From Opitutia bacterium ISCC 52 (GTDB lineage: Bacteria > Verrucomicrobiota > Verrucomicrobiia > Opitutales > UBA2995), in contig CP076040.1 in NCBI GenBank assembly GCA_014529675.2, forward strand, positions 3,491,894 through 3,555,893: a stretch of DNA of 64,000 nucleotides. The letters run 5' to 3'. The first letter of the stretch is position 1. Every line of letters starts with the position of its first letter. The notes under the pieces were generated by a model, which was not told the DNA's origin, searched no databases, and saw only the letters and a program-made list of their open reading frames with translations. The position numbers and the translations under genes were made by a program. Shown piece after piece: positions 34,847-44,785 of the stretch.

Positions 34847-36064
34847 TTATCTCTCCATTGCGCGTTGAAGTTGCAGGGTATAAGTGCGCGGGCGCTTCAG
34901 GTCGGCGATTTTACTCTCCTCTAATTCAATATATCGATCGAACTCCTCAAGCTCGGTCACGTTCTGACCTTGTTCGTGTTTCCTAAAGCCACGAAGGTAG
35001 GTTTCGTTCTGAGGTCGCCATTTGTGAAAGTAGAGTTCGTTTTTCTTGACGATCGTTTGCATCAGAAGCGCCGTCTGATCCACCTCGGGTGTCCAAGGAA
35101 GCTCTATACCCGCTGCCCATTCTTGAGAACTATAGGTGCCTAGATTTCGACCGTTTATCCGGAGATTGTAACTCCCATTAAATAAACGAGGGATAGAGAG
35201 CTTAAGCTTTTTGCCATTGCCTAGCCCTCTATCTTGCAGAGTGAAGAGTAAGCCATTGCCTAAAACTTGCACGCGTTGAACCCGCGTATCCATTGCGGAA
35301 TTCACATTCCCTTGTCCATCGATTTGGACTGTTTTGGTGAAAGACGGAAATCCCAACCCAGTTAAGATCCCTTGAGCGGCGACTTGATAACCTTCCTGGT
35401 TCAGATGAACGCCATTATCGGTCAATGGCGAATTCGACAGATTGAGTGCCTCTTCCATATAGCTAAATAGATCGATGAACCAGCAGTCCCGTTCCGCCGC
35501 AAGGGATTGGATAGATGCAGCGTACAACTTAAGATTGGTATTGTTATCCGCTGGGTCAGGAAGCGGAGGTCCCATATTTTCTTGTGGGATAGTAGAAAGT
35601 AGGACGATCCGCGCATTCGTAGACTTCAGCATGTCCAACAAGGTGTTCATGTTTGCCTCGAAGTCTGCCAGACCTTCCCTGCCCTCGTAGGATTCCATCG
35701 ACCCATAAGAGACGAATATCACTGTGGGAGCCAATCCAGCTGCGTGTGTTTCCAAATGCTTAAACCCATCTTCAACCGGACCAAAGAATCGACGAGAGCG
35801 GCCCCTCGCATCATCACCTGACCAACCCAAGTTTCGGAAGGTTATATTTTTGTCAGGCCACTGGGTCGTTAATGCTGTCTCGATATGACCATAGTCAATG
35901 GCACGTTCTACAAAGGTGTTACCGACAAATACAACACGATCGCCATCTTCCAATTCGAACGTTTTCGCGGATTGTGCATGCATTGATACACCACCTGAAA
36001 GAACGACCATCCAACAACTGAAAATGAAAAGTAGCCGGAACACCGACCATGATTGAAATTTCAT
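34847..36064 (-). CDS. SGNH/GDSL-fold protein lacking the usual catalytic Ser
   Basis: 405 aa with a signal peptide (residues 1-31). The SGNH fold is recognisable: VVFVGNTFVER (block I, 45-54), NLGWSGDDARGR (block II), VSYGSMESY (block III) and DNGVHLNQEGY (block V). The block I sequence is GNT where active esterases have GDS, so Thr replaces the nucleophile Ser. The block V Asp and His are kept. The protein may bind rather than cut an acylated glycan, or use Thr. It is the first gene of a three-gene minus-strand operon, 2 bases before the giant cytochrome protein. The SGNH + PVC-cytochrome pairing is characteristic of this phylum. Confidence 0.82.
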   Translation of the reverse strand: MKFQSWSVFRLLFIFSCWMVVLSGGVSMHAQSAKTFELEDGDRVVFVGNTFVERAIDYGHIETALTTQWPDKNITFRNLGWSGDDARGRSRRFFGPVEDGFKHLETHAAGLAPTVIFVSYGSMESYEGREGLADFEANMNTLLDMLKSTNARIVLLSTIPQENMGPPLPDPADNNTNLKLYAASIQSLAAERDCWFIDLFSYMEEALNLSNSPLTDNGVHLNQEGYQVAAQGILTGLGFPSFTKTVQIDGQGNVNSAMDTRVQRVQVLGNGLLFTLQDRGLGNGKKLKLSIPRLFNGSYNLRINGRNLGTYSSQEWAAGIELPWTPEVDQTALLMQTIVKKNELYFHKWRPQNETYLRGFRKHEQGQNVTELEEFDRYIELEESKIADLKRPRTYTLQLQRAMER

Positions 36065-36170
36065 AAATAGGGATAGAAAACCTAAGTGAACGAATTCACA
36101 TCCATGGAGTCCAGTTCCTTATAATTACAGAGCGGGAAATTTCTAAGACATCGGGAATGCTGATTAAGAG

Positions 36171-36866
36171 CTATCGCGTATTTCCCAGAATCGCCGAACG
36201 GCCACCTTCAACATGCCTTAGCGCTTCGGATCGACCCCGATCAGCCATACCCATAGCAGTATTCCAACTCTCAGCTACAGGCGGTTGATAAATGCGATCC
36301 AATTCGATCTGAGTATCTTTACGAAGTGCCCTTCGATAACGATAAGCAGAATTGTAACCGTAGCTCGGATAGTAAAAAGAACTGGAAGATCGAGAACGAC
36401 GATAACTACGCTGCGCTACCACAGGTGTGTCCATGGGTTTTTGACGATCTTCAATAGACTGCTTTCGAATCGCCTCTACCAAGTCCAACGCCCTATTGAG
36501 CTCATGCTCCACATTGCTAGCTGGATAACGTATTTGATGCAGCTTCCAGTACCTTACCTGCTCATAAGCTGACAAACGATCGATCTTTCGTTTGATGGCT
36601 CGAATATCTGGAGCAGCCGGCGTTCTTGGAACCGGTACCGATGCGATCACCTGGATGGGCTCAACAGATATGAGTCCGGTAGAGTGTGAAACATTCACTT
36701 TCGCCGAGGGAAAGAGAAGCACGGTTTTATTGGACATTTTTAGATGCCCTTGGAGCTCCCCGTACTGAGACTCGAGGTCTTTTACCTTAATAATTGCGTG
36801 AGCTACTTGGCCCGAAAAAAAGCCAATCACTATCATCATAATAAACGCTGAAACACGGCGAATCAT
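36171..36866 (-). CDS. Exported basic protein, unknown function
   Basis: 231 aa with a signal peptide (MIRRVSAFIMMIVIGFFSGQVAHA). The mature part starts with a KVKDLESQYGELQGHLKM stretch that may form a small beta domain, followed by a Pro-rich linker, a helix (RAIKRKIDRLSAYEQVRYWKL) and an Arg/Ser/Tyr-rich low-complexity stretch around residues 150-185 (YRRSRSSSSFYYPSYGYN). I recognise no family. The layout suggests a periplasmic or envelope protein with a disordered basic tail. It is divergent from htrA. Confidence 0.65.
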   Translation of the reverse strand: MIRRVSAFIMMIVIGFFSGQVAHAIIKVKDLESQYGELQGHLKMSNKTVLLFPSAKVNVSHSTGLISVEPIQVIASVPVPRTPAAPDIRAIKRKIDRLSAYEQVRYWKLHQIRYPASNVEHELNRALDLVEAIRKQSIEDRQKPMDTPVVAQRSYRRSRSSSSFYYPSYGYNSAYRYRRALRKDTQIELDRIYQPPVAESWNTAMGMADRGRSEALRHVEGGRSAILGNTR

Positions 36867-37212
36867 ACCATTACTTTAAATTTCAAGCGGTTGAGGTCAA
36901 CCGTAGTTAAATCAGTAGAACCCCTGATTTGCCTCTAAGGTTTCACTACTTTTGACACGCATGGTAGACCTCACCACCGGTAGGTGGAAGGAGTGGAATT
37001 GAAGTCAATAACAGGTAATCTCAATACCCCTGCGACATACGCGGAACAAAACAAATAGATATTCGTCTCAGTTGATTACTACTTTAAAGTATTCTCCGAA
37101 CCACCCAATCGACGCATCCTACATTTATTCCGAAATTTTTGAACGAATCGGAGAAACCAAAATCTAAGTATTGATTCAGAGGCAACTAGCCCTATTTACC
37201 ATTCCCATAACA
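36867..37212. other. Divergent intergenic region before htrA
   Basis: About 346 bases between two divergent genes must contain both promoters. I see short palindromes (CCACCGGTAGGTGG near 36976; TCCGA...TCGGA near 37127-37151) but no clear -35/-10 pair, operator or RNA gene. Confidence 0.4.
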
Positions 37213-38676
37213 ATGAAAAAGTCACACTTCCTATTGACCTTATCTAGCCTGATCCTGGTGCTTGGTTCTGCCTGCGCTGCGGACGATCTCAAAGATCTAC
37301 AGATCGATATTCAGATTGAAAAAGAATCCATCGATCGAAATCAGAATTTCATGCCACACAGCTATGCGAATATGCTGTCAACGGCCACACCGGCGGTCGT
37401 ATCGGTTCACACGGCAACGATCGTCCGTGTTTCCCAATCGCGAGGGCTGTCCCCTCAGGATGAAATGCTCCGGAGGTTCTTCGGATTTCCTGCCCCCGAT
37501 CAACAGCAACCGGAAACGGAGCCTGAAGAACGCAGAATGCCACAAGGCGTGGGATCTGGAGTTATTATTTCCGAAGATGGATTCATCGTTACGAACAATC
37601 ACGTTGTGATGGACCAACGCGGCGAAGATGCCGACGAAGTATTGGTTCAACTTTCAGATGGACGAGAACTTGAAGCCATTATCGTAGGGCGCGATCCTCG
37701 CACCGACGTAGCTATCCTCAAAGTGGAGGCAGATGATCTGCCAGCCATTAAGGTATCCGACAGTGATAATATTGAAGTGGGCGATGTGGTCTTCGCGATC
37801 GGTAATCCACTCGGAGTCGGTCTCACAGTGACCCAAGGTATCATTTCAGCAACTCAACGTCAGATTGGTATTTATGGAGACGACGGTTATGAAAGCTTTA
37901 TTCAAACCGACGCGTCTATCAATCCTGGTAACTCGGGTGGAGCACTTATCGACTCCTACGGCAGACTCATCGGGGTCAACTCTGCTATCCTTTCTCAAAG
38001 CGGTGGTAACATTGGCATCGGCTTCGCTATTCCTTCCAACTTGGCCTCCAATATCGTCACTCAATTGGTAGAAACCGGTGAAGTCCGTCGTGGCTTCCTC
38101 GGTGTAAGTATTTCTGACCTAACTCCTGATCTGGCTGAAGCATTTGGAATCGAAGAATCCAAGGGCGTTTTAATTAACGACGTGGAAGAAGGTTCAGCCG
38201 CTGACGAAGGCGGTATGGAGCGTGGAGACGTAGTGATAGCCGTGGATGGCAAGACCGTTGATTCCAGCAATGAATTCCGTATTCGCATCGGTCATACGCT
38301 TCCTGGAACACCAGTTCAACTAGAGGTGGTTCGAAACGGAGAAAGAATCCCATTGGAAATCAACGTTGGAACCGCATCCGGTCGCTTTGCCATGTCGGCG
38401 AATGAGCTCATCGATGGCGTTGAGGTTTCTGACATTGATGAAGAAAAAGCCAAGCAGTTCCGGATCCCGCTCAATATCACAGGTATCATCATTTCATCGG
38501 TCAGTCCGGAATCGCCCTACTCTCGCCACTTGGCCGAGGGGATGGTTATCATGGAAGTAAACGACACCGAAATTACCTCCATACGCGAAGCACGTGAGCA
38601 GATTAAAACCGGAGTCAACAAACTCTACATCTTCAATCGCGGTCGCACTGGCTATCTACCCATTCGGGTAGAGTAA
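37213..38676 (+). CDS. Periplasmic HtrA/DegP-type serine protease
   Basis: I choose the ATG at 37213 (MKKSHFLLTLSSLILVLGSACA), which gives a signal peptide with a possible lipobox; the frame is open from 37171. The 487-aa protein has the trypsin-like domain with His130 (TNNHVV), Asp165 (RTDVAIL) and Ser241 (NPGNSGGAL), then a good PDZ domain (about 290-385, GFLGVSISDL, KGVLINDVEEGSAADEGGM). A weaker second PDZ-like domain (about 390-487) follows. It degrades or refolds misfolded periplasmic proteins. A strong terminator follows directly. Confidence 0.93.
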   Translation: MKKSHFLLTLSSLILVLGSACAADDLKDLQIDIQIEKESIDRNQNFMPHSYANMLSTATPAVVSVHTATIVRVSQSRGLSPQDEMLRRFFGFPAPDQQQPETEPEERRMPQGVGSGVIISEDGFIVTNNHVVMDQRGEDADEVLVQLSDGRELEAIIVGRDPRTDVAILKVEADDLPAIKVSDSDNIEVGDVVFAIGNPLGVGLTVTQGIISATQRQIGIYGDDGYESFIQTDASINPGNSGGALIDSYGRLIGVNSAILSQSGGNIGIGFAIPSNLASNIVTQLVETGEVRRGFLGVSISDLTPDLAEAFGIEESKGVLINDVEEGSAADEGGMERGDVVIAVDGKTVDSSNEFRIRIGHTLPGTPVQLEVVRNGERIPLEINVGTASGRFAMSANELIDGVEVSDIDEEKAKQFRIPLNITGIIISSVSPESPYSRHLAEGMVIMEVNDTEITSIREAREQIKTGVNKLYIFNRGRTGYLPIRVE

Positions 38677-38699
38677 CCGTTAAGACATTCACTTTTCCA

Positions 38700-38731
38700 A
38701 TAGGGGTCGCTATCGCGGCCCCTATTTTTTT
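38700..38731 (+). terminator. Rho-independent terminator of htrA
   Basis: The arms ATAGGGGTCGC (38700-38710) and GCGGCCCCTAT (38715-38725) pair over 11 bp with one G-U, a TATC loop, and a T run follows. It lies 24 bases after the htrA stop. Confidence 0.92.
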
Positions 38732-38794
38732 CTCCTAAAGCGCGGCTTAGTTGTCTTAACTTCATTCACTAGTCTGGTCTTACCCAAAATCATT

Positions 38795-40354
38795 ATGTCG
38801 ACTCTTCGAAGCATCCTCCTCCTGGCAAACGCCCTACTCTGCGTCTCCCCGCTGGCAACGGCCCGCCCCAACTTCCTCTTCGCGATTGCCGATGATCAAT
38901 CCTACCCTTATGCCTCGGCCTACGGAACGAGCGGAGTAAACACACCCGCCTTTGACCGAATGGCACAGCAAGGTGTGCTCTTTCACAATGCATTTGCGCC
39001 TGCTCCCCAATGCAGTCCTTGCAGAGCCGCCATCCTGACCGGGCGAAACATTTGGCAGATCGAAGAAGCCGGCACCCACGGCAGTCATTTCCCAAAAAAG
39101 TTTCCCGTCTTTACCCGAACCCTCGAAGGAGCTGGTTACCACGTGGGCTGGACCGGCAAAGCCTGGAGCCCGGGGAACTATAAAGACAATGGCTGGAAAC
39201 GAAATCCAGTAGGCACCGAATACAGCAGCAAGAAGCTGACACCACCAGCAAAGGGGATGTCTGACATCGATTACGCCGCCAACTTCGAAGACTTCTTGGA
39301 TAAGCGTACAGACGATCAGCCCTTTTTCTTTTGGTATGGCTGCAAAGAGCCACACAGGGTCTACGAATATGGTTCCGGTCAAAAGGCAGGCAAACAACTG
39401 GAGGAAGCGACCGTCCCTGCCTTCCTGCCCGCCCAGGAAGAGCTGATTAAAAATGACGTTCTCGATTACTCACTGGAGATCGATTGGTTCGACACGCATC
39501 TAGGACGTATCATTGCCAAGCTCGAAGCTATCGGTGAATTGGAGAATACTGTCGTGGTGATCACTGCGGACAACGGAATGCCCTTTCCCTATGCAAAAGC
39601 CAACCTTCAGGAATTTGGCACACACGTGCCTTTGGTCGTTTCCGGGAAAGCGTTTTTCCCCGGAGGCCGCATTTCCAAATCTCCAGTCAGCCTGATTGAT
39701 CTGGCCCCCACTTTTCTCGAGCTCGCCAACGTCGATCCATTTCCAGGCATCACCGGCAAGAGCCTCATGCCTTTCCTTAAACATATGGCTCCTCACCGGC
39801 CCTATGTGCTTACCGGACGCGAAAGACATTCCCATGCAAGGCCCGACAATTTTGGCTACCCTGCTCGTGCCATTCGCACTGAGGACTACCTTTATGTTTG
39901 GAATATAAAGCCCGATAGGTGGCCTGCAGGAAACCCCATACCAGAAGGCCTGGATGAAGCCCACATCACCGGTTCATTTTCCAGAGACTACAAGGCGATG
40001 GGTGTAGGCTATCCTGATATCGACCCCTCCCCGAGCAAAACCTTTATCTATGAGAATGAAGACACTTATCCGGACCTCTTTCATCTGGCTTTTGGAAGAC
40101 GACCTGAAGAACAGCTCTATGATATCTCCAAGGATCCTGGGTGCCTAAATAACCTGGCACGCAATCCCGACTATGAATCCATTCGTACCGAACTGAGTAA
40201 GGCACTGCTGTCTCAACTCAAAGCGCAAGGCGACCCACGCGTCCATGGAAAGGGTGACATATTCGAATCGTATCCAAGGTTTGGTGGCATGCGATTCTAT
40301 CCAGGATTTAAAAAACGCGGAGAATACAATCCAGCCTTCCAGCAAAAGAATTAA
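38795..40354 (+). CDS. Sulfatase, CxPxR site
   Basis: 519 aa with a signal peptide (residues 1-23). The metal motif is AIADDQSYPYAS, the formylglycine site APAPQCSPCRAAILTG has Cys73 in a C-x-P-x-R motif. HVGWTGKAWSPG and VVITADNGMPFPYAKANL are as in the heparan/other S1 sulfatases of the N-sulfoglucosamine sulfohydrolase-like group; exact specificity cannot be told. It begins the sulfatase-rich part of the window. A DRE-TIM aldolase gene follows on the same strand after 95 bases. Confidence 0.92.
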   Translation: MSTLRSILLLANALLCVSPLATARPNFLFAIADDQSYPYASAYGTSGVNTPAFDRMAQQGVLFHNAFAPAPQCSPCRAAILTGRNIWQIEEAGTHGSHFPKKFPVFTRTLEGAGYHVGWTGKAWSPGNYKDNGWKRNPVGTEYSSKKLTPPAKGMSDIDYAANFEDFLDKRTDDQPFFFWYGCKEPHRVYEYGSGQKAGKQLEEATVPAFLPAQEELIKNDVLDYSLEIDWFDTHLGRIIAKLEAIGELENTVVVITADNGMPFPYAKANLQEFGTHVPLVVSGKAFFPGGRISKSPVSLIDLAPTFLELANVDPFPGITGKSLMPFLKHMAPHRPYVLTGRERHSHARPDNFGYPARAIRTEDYLYVWNIKPDRWPAGNPIPEGLDEAHITGSFSRDYKAMGVGYPDIDPSPSKTFIYENEDTYPDLFHLAFGRRPEEQLYDISKDPGCLNNLARNPDYESIRTELSKALLSQLKAQGDPRVHGKGDIFESYPRFGGMRFYPGFKKRGEYNPAFQQKN

Positions 40355-40449
40355 TTACAGAGCCTTTCTTAATTTGAATTTACTGAGACCAAGCTTGCTT
40401 GGCCGCTATCATTCATCTAGCAAATTTCCTCTTATACACGCTTCTAATT

Positions 40450-41436
40450 ATGACAGATACAGCTCCCTGGATAACCTACCGCCCTGAACTCAAAGTCACC
40501 GATTGCACGATTCGCGACGGCGGACTGATGAACAACTCCAACTTCTCGGACAAACAAGTACGTGAAGTATACGATGCCTGCCTTGCAGCCGGAGTCGATT
40601 ATATGGAGATCGGATATAAGAACTCACACGAGCAATTTCCTAAGGACACCTATGGTCCGTGGCGTCACTGTGACGAAGAAGACATGCGCCGTGTGGTAGG
40701 AGATCACAGTTTTAAGAAAACAGGCATGAAGCTTTGCGCCATGGCCGACGCTGGAGGAAAGAGTGACTGGAAGAACCAGATCATTCCGGCCAAAGACAGC
40801 GTTCTGGATATGATTCGAGTCGCTTGCTACGTCCACCAAATCTCAGAAGCAGCCGAGATGGTACAGCACTGTCATGACTTGGGCTACGAAACGACTTTCA
40901 ACATCATGGCCATCTCGATCGTGAAGGAGCTGGAGCTCAACCAGGCACTGGAGATCGTAGCCCAGTCACCCGCCAATGCGCTGGTTGTAGTAGACAGTTT
41001 CGGAAATCTTTTTCGTGAACAAGTCGACTACCTGGTCAAAAAATACATGGTAGCAATCGAAGGCACCGGCATGGAAGTGGGCATGCACGCACACAACAAT
41101 TTGCAACTGGCTTTCGCTAACACAATTGAAGCGATCATTCTCGGAAGCAACCGTATCGACGCCACCATGATGGGTCTCGGTCGAGGTGCAGGAAACTGCC
41201 CGATGGAGCTACTGCTTGGTTTCTTGAGAAATCCTAAGTTCAAGCTCCGTCCGATTCTGGATGTCATCCAAAACACCATCCTTCCTTTGAAAGAGGAATT
41301 CGATTGGGGGCCTTCTATCCCCTATCACATCACCGGCCAACTCAATCGTCATCCAAGAAGCGCCATGGCTGTACGCGAAGGCGATGCACCCGACGATTAT
41401 TTGGATTTCTACGACCGAGCGATGGCAGATATTTAA
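40450..41436 (+). CDS. DRE-TIM aldolase (HMG-CoA lyase-like/4-hydroxy-2-oxovalerate aldolase-like)
   Basis: I choose the ATG at 40450 (MTDTAPWITYRPELKV), since the upstream ATG at 40399 would add a hydrophobic stretch that fits no family member. The 328-aa protein is an HMGL-like TIM barrel: VTDCTIRDGGLMNN (metal Asp of the DRE motif, here TIRDGG), VDYMEIGYKNS, VVVDSFGNLF and GMHAHNNLQLAFAN, with MGLGRGAGNCPMELL later. Such enzymes cleave or form C-C bonds in 2-oxo acids. The subgroup resembles proteins found in sugar or surface-glycan loci. No partner aldehyde dehydrogenase gene is adjacent. Confidence 0.85.
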   Translation: MTDTAPWITYRPELKVTDCTIRDGGLMNNSNFSDKQVREVYDACLAAGVDYMEIGYKNSHEQFPKDTYGPWRHCDEEDMRRVVGDHSFKKTGMKLCAMADAGGKSDWKNQIIPAKDSVLDMIRVACYVHQISEAAEMVQHCHDLGYETTFNIMAISIVKELELNQALEIVAQSPANALVVVDSFGNLFREQVDYLVKKYMVAIEGTGMEVGMHAHNNLQLAFANTIEAIILGSNRIDATMMGLGRGAGNCPMELLLGFLRNPKFKLRPILDVIQNTILPLKEEFDWGPSIPYHITGQLNRHPRSAMAVREGDAPDDYLDFYDRAMADI

Positions 41437-41524
41437 TTTTCCAAACTTATTAGTTTGGCACCAGCGATCTGAATTATTCAGAGGAAGAGAAGGAGTAAGA
41501 CGAAGAGCAAGAATTCTATCTACC

Positions 41525-43195
41525 TCACCCATCCATCCGGACATACTTGTCCGTGACTCGATTGTCTTTGAGATAGGTTTTTATCGCTTGGACCACTTCC
41601 GGGTAGTCTTTGGCCACACTCTTGGATTCATAGACGATCTGCGAACCTGGACCATAGAGAAGTAGGTCAGAGCCATCGGCAGGAATCACAGCCTTGAATT
41701 CACCGTAGTAAACAAAGTGCTTCCAATTCGGATCCTCTGGAACGTGCTTGGCTAGCTTGCTCACAACCTTGGCATACTGTTTATCCCCGTAGAGATTCTT
41801 CCACTCTTCAGGATCATTCTCCAAATCGTAGAGTTCTCGTGATCCATCGAAGTATTGAATAAACCGGTACTGAGAATCACGAATCGACCAGGTACCTCGA
41901 CCGATGGCAGTAATGGCTGGATGCTCTCGCTTGGCTTCTGGGTTCTTGATCAGTGGAAGGAGTGAATGACCGTCCAGATCTTTGCGTTTATCAAGACCTC
42001 CCATATCCATCACTGTAGGATACACATCGAGCAGAGATACTGGCTGATCGACTCTAGATCCTGGCTTGAAACCACGCAACTTGGCATTCTTCGGAGGCAC
42101 AACAATGAGTGGGACTCGGGTGGACCCTTCCCAAGCTGTAAATTTTCCCCAGTGCTCTTTTTCTCCTAACTGCCATCCGTGGTCGGACCAAACAACGATC
42201 ATGGTATTGTCGGCGTAAGGAGACGCATCCAAGGCATCCAGCACACGGCCCAATTGTTCATCGGCAAAACTGATATTGGCTAAGTACGCACTCACGGCAT
42301 TTTGCCACTGCCCCCACTCCACCGTTGTTTTGTGGGCACCACTGGTTACAGCAAAACGACCAAACTCTTGGGCAATCCGAGATACATCCTTCAAGTCATC
42401 CTGGTAAACAGCAGGCAGTTGAACGGTCTCGGGTGGATACAAATCATGAAAACGCTTGGGAGCCCAAAGCGGTTGATGCGGGCGATAAATTCCAAGCCCT
42501 AGAAAGAATGGCTGATCATGCTTCTGGTTAAGCTTTTCGATCACATAGTTAGCACATAGCGTATCCGTGAATTCTTCGTCTGGACGATCAATGACACCCC
42601 AGTCAAATGACTCGATGGTGGTCGAACCAGGATTGCGATCCCGAGGCATCTGATTCAACGGCATGGTAATACCCAGGCGCGGAATGTAATGTTTAACATA
42701 GGGGCCTCCCGCATCGATCGCTGATTGTGGAATGATCTTCTCTTCATCCGTTATCGGCCACCACTTGTTGTAATCGGGACCGTATTCCTGAAAGCGAGAT
42801 TCGTTACCTCCATGAAAGAGTTTACCCGTTCCAAAAGTCGCGTATCCCTGATTCTCCAGGTCCTTGGACATAACCATAGCTTTGGGCATCGTCTTCTCAA
42901 GTTTCTGACCATTGCCGTAGACCAAATTGTTGACCGGATTTAGTCCGCTCCAATTCGCCGCACGCGAACCGCTACAGGCTGGAACCACGCAATGAGCGTT
43001 GGTAAAAAGTACCCCACGCTCAGCTAGGCGATCGATGTGTGGTGTCTGTGACTGAGGATGACCGTCGAGGCAACCCACCCAATCATTCATATCGTCGAAG
43101 GTAACGTAGAGGATATTGGGTTTCTCTGCAAAGACAGTGGTTCCGATTAATGTAAGCAGACAGAATGAAGAGAAGAACTTAACTAGGATAGACAT
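41525..43195 (-). CDS. Sulfatase (iduronate-2-sulfatase-like) with unusual CxGxR site
   Basis: 556 aa with a signal peptide (MSILVKFFSSFCLLTLIGTTVFA). The metal residues are in YVTFDDMNDWVGCLDGHPQ (iduronate-2-sulfatase-like N-terminus). The active-site Cys74 lies in VPACSGSRAANWSG: the residue two after Cys is Gly instead of Pro or Ala. The other sulfatase marks (TGKLFHGGN, WSDHGWQLGEKEHWGK) are intact. It should act on uronate or hexose sulfates in the periplasm if the Cys is converted. It faces the aldolase gene; a further sulfatase lies upstream on the same strand. Confidence 0.9.
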   Translation of the reverse strand: MSILVKFFSSFCLLTLIGTTVFAEKPNILYVTFDDMNDWVGCLDGHPQSQTPHIDRLAERGVLFTNAHCVVPACSGSRAANWSGLNPVNNLVYGNGQKLEKTMPKAMVMSKDLENQGYATFGTGKLFHGGNESRFQEYGPDYNKWWPITDEEKIIPQSAIDAGGPYVKHYIPRLGITMPLNQMPRDRNPGSTTIESFDWGVIDRPDEEFTDTLCANYVIEKLNQKHDQPFFLGLGIYRPHQPLWAPKRFHDLYPPETVQLPAVYQDDLKDVSRIAQEFGRFAVTSGAHKTTVEWGQWQNAVSAYLANISFADEQLGRVLDALDASPYADNTMIVVWSDHGWQLGEKEHWGKFTAWEGSTRVPLIVVPPKNAKLRGFKPGSRVDQPVSLLDVYPTVMDMGGLDKRKDLDGHSLLPLIKNPEAKREHPAITAIGRGTWSIRDSQYRFIQYFDGSRELYDLENDPEEWKNLYGDKQYAKVVSKLAKHVPEDPNWKHFVYYGEFKAVIPADGSDLLLYGPGSQIVYESKSVAKDYPEVVQAIKTYLKDNRVTDKYVRMDG

Positions 43196-43235
43196 AAATG
43201 GGATTATCGTGAAGAGGTTTAAAGAGAGACAAGGT

Positions 43236-43309
43236 AATTGTAGGGGCTTTATCCCCCGATCGTTCGGAGCACTATCCTAAAATCGGGGGATAAACCCCCT
43301 CCTACAATT
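43236..43309. repeat. Inverted pair of REP-like palindromes, loop type B
   Basis: Forward copy at 43236-43261: AATTGTAGGGGCTTTATCCCCCGATC, with stem GGGG...CCCC around CTTTAT. The reverse copy at 43281-43309 reads, on the other strand, AATTGTAGG...GGGTTTATCCCCCGATT. The two face each other over 19 bases, as bacterial REP pairs (BIMEs) do. It lies between two sulfatase genes on the same strand. Confidence 0.65.
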
Positions 43310-43318
43310 CTCAAAAAA

Positions 43319-44785
43319 CTACTCTGGGATCGGCTCATTTGGGTCGATATCTTCCCCTTCCCAATTGGCGATGCCATTCTCGTAGATAAGCACTCGATTG
43401 GCACTACCTGGAACAGGCTTTTTACTGCTCTTAGGAAGGTGGGTTTTCATCTGCCGCTTGATAGCAGCATAGTCCCCATTGCCAGCCAGGTTCCAAAATT
43501 CATTGGAATCATTAACCATGTCATACAGTTCCTCAGAACCATCGGCGTACTGGATGTAACGCCAGTCTTCGGTTCGCACGCCATGGTTATCATGATTGTG
43601 CGTTGTAATGGCAGGTCGGGTACGCGGTGCCTTTGGATTCTTAATCTGCGGCACCAAGCTCATACCCTCCAAATGATCGGGAATATCCAAACCACACAAC
43701 TCACTAAGTGTAGGATACATATCGAGCAATTCGGCGGGCCTGGTTACTCGCTGACTTCCATTTACTCCCGGTCCCGCAAAGACCAAAGGCACTCGGGTCG
43801 ATCGATCCCATAAGGTATTTTTTCCAGTAATCTCTTTTTCTCCCAAATGGTATCCATGGTCGGACCAGAGGACAACGATGGTATCGTCTTCCAGGCCGTT
43901 CCGTTTCAGTGCTTCAAGCACACGTCCAACCTGGCTGTCCATAAAACTCACACTCGCCAGGTAGGCATGCACGATTTTAATCTGTTCCCCCGCTTGAAGC
44001 AGAAACTTCTGCCGTGGCTCCGGAAGTTTCCAATGAATATACCAGCTAAAGCGAGGCGTGTCGGATCGGTCATCCAAAAGCATGCGGGGCAAGAGCACCT
44101 CGTCTTCCGGATAAAGGTCGAACCACTTCTGGGTAGCGAACAAGGGGACGTGTGGAAGAGCAAAGCCGACCGCCATAAAGAAAGGCTCATCATCAGCCAT
44201 TTTATCCAGCTGATCGACTGCCCAAGTAGCCGTCTTCCAATCCTTGTGATCTGATTCCTCATAGGGATACACGGCCCAGTCCATTCCAGCCCCTCCTCGT
44301 GGTGTCGCCACCCGTTTCTTTTTCGGTCGAAGACCCGGTTTCGTACTTCCCACTACATCGAATTCTTTCACGCCCATGCTATTCCAACTCCGGCCGTGAT
44401 AGATCTTACCAACCGTGTAGGTTTTGTAACCGGCCTTGGAAAAATGCTGCGGCAAAGTCACCAGATCTTTCAACTCATCAACCGTCCTGAACCAGGGTGC
44501 TAATCCATAGACACCCGTCGTCGAAGGACGAAGCCCTGTCATCGCACTGGTACGGGATGGGTTACAAACCGAAGCCTGGCAGTGTGCATTCGTAAACAAG
44601 GTTCCTCGATTGGCTAAGGCATCGATGTTTGGTGTCTTCACCTGCGGATGGCTGTCCATCACTCCCACCCAGTCGTTGAGATCATCAATCGCAATGAATA
44701 GGACATTCGGTGATTTCGCCTGGGCAATCAGAAGGTTGAAAATCAGACAAAAAAGAGACAGGAAAATGGTGTTTAAGTTTCGCAT
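43319..44785 (-). CDS. Sulfatase (iduronate-2-sulfatase-like), CxPxR site
   Basis: I choose the ATG at 44785 (MRNLNTIFLSLFCLIFNLLIAQA) because it gives a signal peptide; the frame is open to 44833. The 488-aa protein shows FIAIDDLNDWVGVMDSHPQ and the site ASVCNPSRTSAMTG with Cys74 in C-x-P-x-R. YTVGKIYHG and WSDHGYHLGEKEITGK are intact. It shares the iduronate-2-sulfatase-like layout with its neighbour at 41525 and may act on a related sulfated uronate or hexose. It is divergent from the PHP lipoprotein gene. Confidence 0.92.
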   Translation of the reverse strand: MRNLNTIFLSLFCLIFNLLIAQAKSPNVLFIAIDDLNDWVGVMDSHPQVKTPNIDALANRGTLFTNAHCQASVCNPSRTSAMTGLRPSTTGVYGLAPWFRTVDELKDLVTLPQHFSKAGYKTYTVGKIYHGRSWNSMGVKEFDVVGSTKPGLRPKKKRVATPRGGAGMDWAVYPYEESDHKDWKTATWAVDQLDKMADDEPFFMAVGFALPHVPLFATQKWFDLYPEDEVLLPRMLLDDRSDTPRFSWYIHWKLPEPRQKFLLQAGEQIKIVHAYLASVSFMDSQVGRVLEALKRNGLEDDTIVVLWSDHGYHLGEKEITGKNTLWDRSTRVPLVFAGPGVNGSQRVTRPAELLDMYPTLSELCGLDIPDHLEGMSLVPQIKNPKAPRTRPAITTHNHDNHGVRTEDWRYIQYADGSEELYDMVNDSNEFWNLAGNGDYAAIKRQMKTHLPKSSKKPVPGSANRVLIYENGIANWEGEDIDPNEPIPE

